This document shows, one piece after another, positions 56,116 through 64,000 of a DNA stretch of 64,000 nt. The notes under the pieces were generated by a model. That model had not been told where the DNA came from. It saw only the letters and a program-made list of their open reading frames with translations, and made no database searches. This DNA is from Megalobrama amblycephala. Lineage: Eukaryota > Chordata > Actinopteri > Cypriniformes > Xenocyprididae. A program made the position numbers and the translations under genes. The stretch's first letter is position 1; each line of letters begins with the position of its first letter. The stretch spans positions 9,207,537 through 9,271,536 of the forward strand of contig NC_063049.1 in assembly GCF_018812025.1 (NCBI RefSeq). The letters are read 5' to 3'.

Positions 56116-56850
56116 TCGTTCAACAGCATATAAATCAAAACTGCCAAACGTTACCGAATGAAATGTCAAACCCATGAAGAGGAAACGACTGTGAAGCTTC
56201 ATCTGTGTTTTCATCATCATTCTAAATCTGATCTGATCTGACTGGAGATAGTCTTTGACAAAAACAAAATGTTCTCAACTTTTTGTTCAAAAATGTTTGC
56301 ATTTTTTATGAAACTTACCCACATTTGAATGTTGATAAAAACAAACAAACAAACAAAAATCAGAAGCTCTGTTCTTTCTTTTGATATATTGTATGTTCAC
56401 ATATTCATACAACAAAATATTCTGGAGGGCCACGAAAGTTTTATATATTATTAAATATTATCAAAAATACTGGTGCTGGCTGGCAACTATTTTAGGAAAA
56501 ACTGGTGGGGAAAGAGTTAATGTCTTACAAACAGACAAACGCGCTGCAAATAGGACTGCTCATAATCAGAATGTTAACAAACAAAACGAAAAAACTCACC
56601 TTTCAGGTGCACACCACCTAAGAGTAAACATGAACAATCCCAGCCAGCGGTCCCACCAGACAGGTACGTCAATGTGTTCCCTATAACATTTTCGTTGTGG
56701 TCTTTGCCAGTCTCGGCGCCAGGACAAACGATTTGGGGGATATTATTTTGCGTTAAAATATTATTAATAAATGATTAATAATAAATAATATATATTTTTA
56801 ATAATTTACTTAATTTTATGTTTCAAATCCCAGTCAATTATTCACTGCAG
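56116..56850 (+). other. Sacsin-like intron 4: unassigned, no gene
   Basis: AT-rich intron DNA. A 101-codon open frame at 56381-56686 shows no family motif and no good splice context. Confidence 0.5.
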
Positions 56851-57154
56851 AAAGTGAAAGTAAAAACTCAGCGATGAGAGCTTTACTTCAACATGTTCTG
56901 ATAACTATTTAACCTTAATTTATTTCTTAATTTCTCTTGTGGCCCATACTTATTGAAAAAAAAAAAAAAAAATGAGAAGAGATATAGGTGTTAGGCTACT
57001 TAAAAAAAAAAAAAAAGTAACACCTATATCTCTTTTCATTTTTTTTTCAATACGTATGGGCCACAAGAGAAATATTAAGAAATAAATTAAGGTTAAATAG
57101 TTATCAGAACATGTTGAAGTAGAGCTCTCATCGCTGAGTTTTTACTTTCACTTT
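56851..57154. repeat. Foldback inverted repeat with ~140-bp arms
   Basis: AAAGTGAAAGTAAAAACTCA (56851) pairs with TGAGTTTTTACTTTCACTTT (ending 57154). Pairing continues inward through the A and T runs to a centre near 57000 (AGATATAGGTGTTA with TAACACCTATATCT). There are only a few mismatches or indels. Confidence 0.85.
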
Positions 57155-57340
57155 AGCTGAGTTTTTCTAATTAGCTAATCTCATCGCGTCGGTTATGCAT
57201 GATGCACTATAAATTATTGCGGGGCAAATTATTATTAATTATTAATTCTAAAAGTAGCCTAATCATTATCGTCACCGTCATCATCATCCTTCAGATCATC
57301 GCAGAAGGACTTGAGATGGCTGGGCCTGGTATGTGCTATT

Positions 57341-57502
57341 TGCAGCGCGTTTCACTATTTGTAAGTGTTGTGGGATTTGCAGCGCATGTGTTGTCAAACT
57401 GATGAAGATGTTTTCTTTATTTGCAGCGCGTTTCACTATTTGTAAGTGTTGTGGAATTTGCAGCGCATGTGTTGTCAAACTGATAAAGACGTTTTCTTTA
57501 TT
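57341..57502. repeat. Two tandem copies of an 81-bp unit
   Basis: TGCAGCGCGTTTCACTATTT starts at 57341 and again at 57422. The copies differ at only a few bases, and a partial third (TTGCATGTGTTTTCTTCATT) follows. Confidence 0.88.
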
Positions 57503-57617
57503 TGCATGTGTTTTCTTCATTTGCAGGGCGTTGAGCTCTCTCGGCCACCGTACTCTTTACACCTTTAGTCCACAAATTCATAATATAAAGAAGAAAAGGA
57601 ACTAGGAACTAACGGCA

Positions 57618-58203
57618 TGTCTTCTAGAGATCGCTAACCATTGCTGTAACATCCAAATAAACCTTTTCAAGACAATAAATACACGATTGAGACGATGAAT
57701 GCATGTATTGCCTCTGAATTTGCGTCTGAATAGCGCTGGCTCTGTGGGCGTGGCCGCATTAGCGGATAATGAGCTGAATCACAGACTTCTGACATGGCTC
57801 TCTTTTCATACAGATTACATAAACACAGAATGTTTGTTTTTGATTTGACTTGCACAATTTAAAACCTGACATTTCAACATTTCTTTAGACGTAAGTGTCA
57901 TTTTTTTGTCATTAGTATTCATAAGTTTTTTTCACAGTTCATTTTCTGAGAACTATCAGATTGGACTTCGTTCAGAGGGAGAGGAGAGATCACGCATCAT
58001 GTTAGTTTTCTTTATTTTACAAAAAGCACAACATTGTGTTTTTACTCTGAGTGTACACAAATAAAAGAAGATATTCTATAGTTTCAATTGATATATTACT
58101 TATGTCTCTATGACAGGAAATGACGGAGTATTTTAAGTCTGTTTTGCTGCAATGTGAAAAAAAACCTGCAAAACGCACCAGCGCGTTTTCAGACCTCAGG
58201 GAG
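57618..58203. mobile_element. TTAA-type element, copy 3, truncated
   Basis: It has the same orientation as 32640-34409 and shares AAGACAATAAATACACGATT and ATAGCGCTGGCTCTGTGGGC-like blocks. It ends TCAGACCTCAGGGAG next to TTAA (58204-58207). The far half is missing. Confidence 0.78.
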
Positions 58204-58781
58204 TTAAACAAAAATGAGAGTACGATGACCTACCAGTCTATTTGTCTAAATTGTCTATTTGCCATGTTCACTATTTCTAATTTGACATGAAATAGACAAA
58301 AAATATGACATACAAAATATGACATACAATCTGTTTTTCACAATAAGACAAGCAAATTCCTGAAGACAAAAAAGCTGATGACATAAAATGCAGGCTCCAT
58401 TTTATAGTCTTTTTGACATGCTACGTTATGTCACCTGACCTCACGGCAGCCAATGAAATTGATGCGATTGCACACATGTTTCAGATAGCAGCACACTAAG
58501 TGTTGCCATAGCTTCAACACCAGGACTTAAATCATTCCCGTTCGAAGGAACTCGATACTATTTTATATTTTACAGTTTTATCTTTTATCCATTTATACAA
58601 ACTAGTGGAGAACTTTAATACATTTCACATAGACATGTTGTATTGGACAAAATTTTAGTATTGGTGAATCCCTATTTAAACTATATTATCAGCACTCAGT
58701 GATTGTTTACTAATGTGTTTAATAAGGATGGCATTGATCTGATCAGCTGCAACATCCGATGTTACAAATAACTGCCCCTTT

Positions 58782-59294
58782 AAAGCTGATTTATACTTCT
58801 GCGTCGGACCTACGCCGGAGCCTCTGCAGCGTAGGCTATGCGTCTGTTTTCATTTATACTTGTGCGTCGCTGTCCGCATCAACGTGCATGCAGACCACTA
58901 GTAGGCAGTGTCCGCGGTCATGTTGAGTATCAAGGCAAAAGCCGAAGAAGAAGCCGCCTGTCATGTACGTTGTCAGAAAAGCTTACAAATAGAAACGGCA
59001 GAGAAGCGGCAAATTGGTAACAACTTTTGTTGTAGTTTGACTGCATGTGTCCTCTGAAACAGAGCGTTTTCATTCCTATGGAAGTTGAAAACGTTCGCTC
59101 TTCTCCTTTTGCGCTGCGCCAGTTTTTTGACCTGAGGGAGGGGTTCTGGCAGACCAATCACAGCGCTTGCGGTCCGCGTAGAATTGGCGCGTTGTTACGT
59201 TTTTGAAGAGGTGCACGTCAGGCTACGTCGTAGGCTACGCATGGTACAAACAGCCTATGGCGTACACTCGATGCAGAAGTATAAATCAGCCTTT
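58782..59294. mobile_element. MITE with ~25-bp TIRs (AAAGCTGATTTATACTTCTG type)
   Basis: AAAGCTGATTTATACTTCTG at 58782 pairs with CAGAAGTATAAATCAGCCTTT ending at about 59294. CTACG/CGTAG phrases repeat inside both ends. 513 bp, GC-richer than the surroundings, no transposase. It ends about 80 bp before sacsin-like exon 5. Confidence 0.82.
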
Positions 59295-59373
59295 AGGGTA
59301 CTTGAGGTGCCAGATTCTGACTTGAGGATTTGGCACAACAATATTTAAAATTATTATTATTATTTATTTACAG

Positions 59374-60796
59374 ACTTGCCATGTGTATTCAGTTCTGAGC
59401 ACCTAGCCATTTTTGACCCTCAAAAGATGATGTTTGGAGATGATGAAGAAGGCTATCGATGGTCTTTGGATGATGAAGAGGACAGAGAGAGCCTTTTGAA
59501 CTTGAGAGATCAGTTTCAGCCCTTTCAAAATGTTCTCAGTCAAGTCAACAGTTGTTCTTGGGAGAAGGTCATCAGTGAGGAGCAATACTTCAAAGGAACG
59601 CTTTTCCGTTTCCCTCTGCGTAATGAGGCTTCTAAGATCTCAGATAACTTGTATGACACCACAAAAGTTACACAGCTTTTTGACAGTTTCATTGCTGATG
59701 CAGACATCAGTCTTCTTTTCCTAAGAAATGTGTCATCCATTACTTTGCTGCATATTGACACCAATGGCTTCTGCAACAATAGGTTAAAAGTTTCAGTTTC
59801 AAATCACTTTGGCCTTAGTCATGTCAAGCAGGAATCATTTGACAGAAAAATTTGTTTCAAAACGGCATCACATATTTCCCATCAAATGGAAGAAACAAAG
59901 TCCCAGTGGCTTGTGACAACTTGCCTTCTGAAACACGGATATATACCAGAAATTGACTCTCTAGCCAGTAAGCTGAGCTTCTACCCTCAAGTTGATGCAG
60001 CTTTTCGATTAGATGAAGACAGATCACTTTGCAATGGGCGACTAAGTTGCTTTCTACCACTTCCAAATAATGAATCAAACAAAACTGGGCTTCCCATTCA
60101 CATCAATGCTTGCTTTGGCCTGACAGATAATCGGAGGTTCATTAAGTGGCAAGAGGAGGATCAGAAGAATGATGAGTCTGCAAAGTGGAATGAGCTACTT
60201 GTAAAAGATATTCTTCCTCATGTATATCTTATGATGATCCTGGATGCCATTCAGTTATCCCAAAAATCAACCCTGTCTGCTGCAACTGTGTACAATCTTT
60301 GGCCTGACCTATCCAAGACTGTACATAAAGACAGATGGCATGAAGTTGCAACAGACACTCTGAAGGGTCTAATTGAATACAAGATCTTTCACCTTGCCGA
60401 AGATGAGAAAATTTGGGTGTCTTCCTCAGATGCAGTTTTTCCAGTCAATAATATATGTGGTGACACAATGTCTGCAATATCAAGATTACTGATTGCTGAA
60501 GGAGAGAACCTGGTCACACTCCCAGAACATGTTTTGAAAGATATTCAAGAAATCTTCCCTGAAAGTGATACCTTGACATGGGTGACTCCGTCTTATGTTA
60601 GAGATGTCCTTCACAGAAGTAAGACTGAAAACCTCAGTAAACATGACAAGCACTCTCTTCTTGAATTTGCTCTCAGTGATGAGAAGTACACAGAACTACA
60701 AGGCCTTAAGCTTCTGCCTCTCAGTGATGGAACCTTCACTTCATTTAGCAAAGGAGCACAGAACACTGTTTTGATCGACAATGAGAAGTTTCCAAG
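59374..60796 (+). CDS. Sacsin-like gene, exon 5
   Basis: 1423 bp between TTTATTTACAG and GTAAGG, open throughout. It encodes LPCVFSSEHLAIFDPQKMMF, WSLDDEEDRESLLNLRDQFQ, EEQYFKGTLFRFPLRNEASK and DSFIADADISLLFLRNVSSI, the remainder of the first sacsin repeat after the ATP-binding part, then linker sequence to EKFPR. There are no repeats or frameshifts. By family, this module is the chaperone-like core of sacsin, which in the true orthologue acts on intermediate filaments and mitochondria; a function for the fish paralogues is not established here. Confidence 0.95.
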
Positions 60797-60893
60797 GTAA
60801 GGTGTGATATAGTTGTCTCCTTCCTATTTGAATTCTTTATTGTATTTATATTGTGTTTTCAAAGTACTAATAATCTCTTTTTTCTTTGTTCAG

Positions 60894-60982
60894 AACATTG
60901 CTGCCATTTTGTAAAGATAGATTTATACCCAGTGACCTGAGCCCTGTTTGCACTATGCAGCTAAGGAAACTAACAACAAAGA
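60894..60982 (+). CDS. Sacsin-like gene, exon 6
   Basis: 89 bp between TTTGTTCAG and GTAAGA. It encodes TLLPFCKDRFIPSDLSPVC and MQLRKLTTK. It is in phase with exons 5 and 7. True vertebrate SACS has almost all of its coding sequence in one giant exon, so these small exons are another difference. Confidence 0.92.
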
Positions 60983-61062
60983 GTAAGAAAATTGTTTATA
61001 TGCTTACGATAATATGAAATAAATATCATACATGTCTGTGAAACTGGTCTAATTTTTTTCAG

Positions 61063-64000
61063 GCACATACAACATAATAGATTTGGATGCAAATCATGTT
61101 GTTTCACTCACCAAAAAGCACTTACCCATGGACTGGAAGGTGTCCCAAGGTCATGTGACATGGAAAACAGCAGAAGATCATCATCCACCAAAGAGCTGGC
61201 TGGCTGAATTCTGGAAGTTTCTTAGCACTGAATGGAATGAGTTAGATGACTTTATTGGCATGCCTTTAATACCACTGGAGCCACTACAGAGTTCAGGCAA
61301 TTCTGTATTGTTAGCAAGGTTGCAGAGTAACACAACTTTAATTTTTCAAGGTAGCACAGCGTCTTTCTTGTCAGATCATGTTCAGAAAGTGTTAAGGATG
61401 GTGGGGTGTACAGTCATAAAAAGAGATAAATGTCTTAAACATCATGACATTGGGAGGTATGTTCTTCCAGCTTCACCAAGAAGTGTCCTACAAGTCTTTG
61501 TAAACTCACACAGAGATCAGGTCATCAAAGGCATTGCCTCTGCTTCATCACAGGAAAAAGAGGAGCTGAAAGTGTACCTCTCTTCTTTGGATTCTCTCTC
61601 AAATGCAGAAAAGAACTTGCTTTCCATGTTGCCAATATTCAAAACGATGTCTGGGAAATATGTTACAGTTAAATCAAAGCAAGCATTTGTTTCAACCACC
61701 AATCCCTCCATTCCAAATGATCTGCCAGTGCCTGAGACAATTGTACAGTGTGCAAATGAAGCTGATCGCAGACTTTTGACTCTTCTGAATATTGAACTCT
61801 TAGATGTAGCTAAGGTGGCTGTTCATTTGGTTGAATGCATTGAGACAGCCTCTTTCCAAAAAAATGAGGAACAGACAGTAATGACCTGGATATTGAATAA
61901 TGGTAGCATTCTACTCTTACAAAGTAAGCAGCTGCTTGCAAAAACCAGAAGTCTCAAATTTATTGAGACAACTCATGGAGAACACAAACAAGCCTCAGAT
62001 GTTTTTGATCCAAGAAACAGGACATTTCAGGATCTTTTCGAGGCAGATTTCTTTCCCCCACCTTTTTACACAAAGACTCAGGAAATGCTTCAAAGTTTGC
62101 AACACCTTGGCCTAATAACAGAGCAAAAGGAAATATCAACAGCAGACATACTCCAAGTCATAAATCATATCGAAAAGCTTTGTGTCCACTCACCAGATAA
62201 GGCATTCAAAAAAGCACATACTCTTGTTCGAGTCCTGAATGAGAATGATTTCCTTTCGAATTTCAACAAGGCACAGATAGAAGAGCTGAAGCAAAGGCAG
62301 TGGGTTCCCTGTGAAAATCCAAAGTTCTTGATTGGAAGCATTTGTAGAAATTTTAAGAGTAGTCTCTATAAGCCAGCTGAAGTAAGGGATTCAAAGTATT
62401 CTTCAATTGTTGGATGTGTAATGCCACTTACATCTGAGCTAACAGGACATGTCTGCAAAAATCTTGGACTTTATGAGCCCCCTCCTGCTGAAAAAGTCTT
62501 GGAGAACATCTCTGCACTGAGATCAATGGTCAACCCAAATTCAGATTTTCAGTTTAAAACCAAGCTGCACAGTATTTACACATTCATGCAAGACAACATG
62601 ATAAATTTTACACATTTATTGGACACAAAAAGCATCCCCTGGATTTGGAATAAAAGTGAGTTTGTCTGTCCAGGAGATATTGTTTTAGCCTATCCACCTG
62701 AACTGGATCTAAGCCCCTACATCAAGAATGTGCCTGAAGAATTTTTGCAATATGAAAACCTGCTAACAAAATTTGGTGTAAAGAAAACACTGTCTGATGA
62801 GGAGATTGAAGACATACTTCATGACATAAAACAAAGAATTGACTGCATGTATCCTGCTCATGGAAACTTGACAGAACTTAAAGTGTCAATTGCCATTCTT
62901 GACTGGATGCGAAAGAATGAGAAGCTTTTAAAAGACAGTACCCCTGTGCCTGTTATGGCACAAAATCAAAACTTTACTCTGCAGTCTTTGTCAAAAACAG
63001 TCTTCTGTGACATCAGTGCTGAAGGACTTGATGATCTGAAACAAGACAATGAGGAGTTCTATGTCATTCATGAAGAAGTTCTACCCATCACTGCAAGATG
63101 GTTGAAAGTCCCATTCTTAAGTACTCGCATCTTAAAACCACAGTTCATACAAGCAGAGCAAGAGTCCTTTGGTATAGAACAGTGTGGGCAATCTGAACCA
63201 ATTACTCAAAGAATTAAAAACATTCTTAAAGAGTATGATGAAGAAAGTGACATTTTCAAAGAACTCCTACAAAATGCTGAGGATGCTGGGGCAACCACAT
63301 GTAAATTCCTCCTAGATCTCAGAAAACATAGAGATCCCCCTGAAACCCTCTTTGATGATGGAATGGCTCTATGTAATGGACCATGCCTTTGGATCTTCAA
63401 CAATGAGCTTTTTTCACAAGAAGACTGGACAAATATTGTCAAAGTGGGATCAGCATCAAAGGAAAACAAAGTCGAGATGATTGGGAAGTTTGGGCTTGGA
63501 TTTAATGCTGTTTACCATGTGAGTGATATTCCCTCGATTTTAAGTGGGAAAACCCTTCTTATTTTTGATCCAAATGTCACCCATTTGGAAAAGCACATAC
63601 ACAGAAAAGGAAACCCAGGAATTAAACTTGACCCATTCCAGGAACGACTGTACAAAAGGTTTCCTGGACAGTTTAAATCTTATGAAGGAATTTTTGATTG
63701 TGATCTGTCCATGCAAAACAGCAAGAAAGCTTACGACGGCACTTTGATCAAATTACCATTTCGCACTCTGGAGGAGGCAAATAAGTCAGAGATCAGTTCA
63801 AAGGTATATGATGAAGAGTGCATTAGGAGATTTAAAAACCATTTGACTGAAAACTCCCAGACTCACCTTCTATTTCTGAACAGCATTACATCTATGTCCC
63901 TTCAAATTGTCCCTGAAAATGCATCAACTCCTCCAAGGAATGACCAAATTCAAACTTCTCTCAAAATATCCAGAGAAGTCATGAATTCATTTCCTGTCTC
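61063..64000 (+). CDS. Sacsin-like gene, exon 7 (large, continues past the window)
   Basis: Acceptor TTTTTTTCAG at 61062. I read the frame as open to the end of the window (over 970 codons). After a linker (STYNIIDLDANHVVSLTKKH) a second sacsin repeat begins near 63230: FKELLQNAEDAGATTCKFLL is its ATP-site box and MIGKFGLGFNAVYHVSDIPS its glycine motif, about 63475-63530, both with key residues present. The order repeat-linker-repeat matches sacsin, which has three such repeats followed by J-like and HEPN domains; those would lie outside the window. Exon size and intact motifs argue for a working gene. Confidence 0.94.

Noticed and set aside
56381..56686. 101-codon ORF in sacsin-like intron 4
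   Set aside because: No family resemblance, no splice sites in phase; likely chance.

Overview
The window is teleost fish nuclear DNA, most probably from a cyprinid-type fish. The evidence is: vertebrate genes with GT-AG introns; the ~174-bp leucine-rich-repeat cassette exons of the large fish NLR family; and a dense mixture of Tc1, hAT-like, TTAA-type, DIRS, LTR and L2/CR1-like elements. Species cannot be fixed from sequence alone. There are no operons, CRISPR arrays or recognisable RNA genes.

Layout. (1) 1-5.64 kb is a nest of mobile elements. A hAT-like element was invaded by a Tc1 element, which was then invaded by an LTR retrotransposon (target duplication CTTAT, LTRs about 1% different). 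(2) 5.8-22.7 kb is the 3' end of a plus-strand NLR-type gene: four LRR cassette exons and a six-codon last exon, with a stop and a polyadenylation signal and no B30.2 domain. A 12-kb intron in this gene holds a full-length DIRS retrotransposon (12358-18695) with identical 163-bp terminal repeats, an internal complementary region, gag, reverse transcriptase/RNase H and tyrosine recombinase. (3) 22.7-44.4 kb is intergenic and repeat-filled. It contains a full-length minus-strand L2/CR1-like LINE (25401-30551, both ORFs open) inserted in one LTR of a small non-autonomous LTR element. It also contains a decayed minus-strand DIRS split by a TTAA-targeting element, a hAT-type MITE with an 8-bp target duplication, and a 2.1-kb TIR element with 140-bp tandem repeats. 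(4) 44.45-64.0 kb is the 5' part of a plus-strand sacsin-like gene. Seven exons encode about 1610 residues, with a complete first sacsin repeat (HSP90-like ATPase fold) and the start of a second; the gene runs off the window. Its introns hold a solo LTR, a further DIRS relic, two LINE relics and several MITEs.

The host genes are an NLR-type LRR protein (probably innate-immune sensing) and a sacsin-like putative chaperone, both on the plus strand about 22 kb apart. I see no evidence that they form one functional unit. Most of the bases are mobile DNA, and the target-site duplications let much of the insertion order be read. I did not find a convincing undescribed system. The best leads are the 40.3-42.5 kb TIR element, the TTAA element that carries a short exon-like ORF with a strong splice donor at 55 kb, and the non-autonomous LTR element with a gag-like, repeat-rich ORF.
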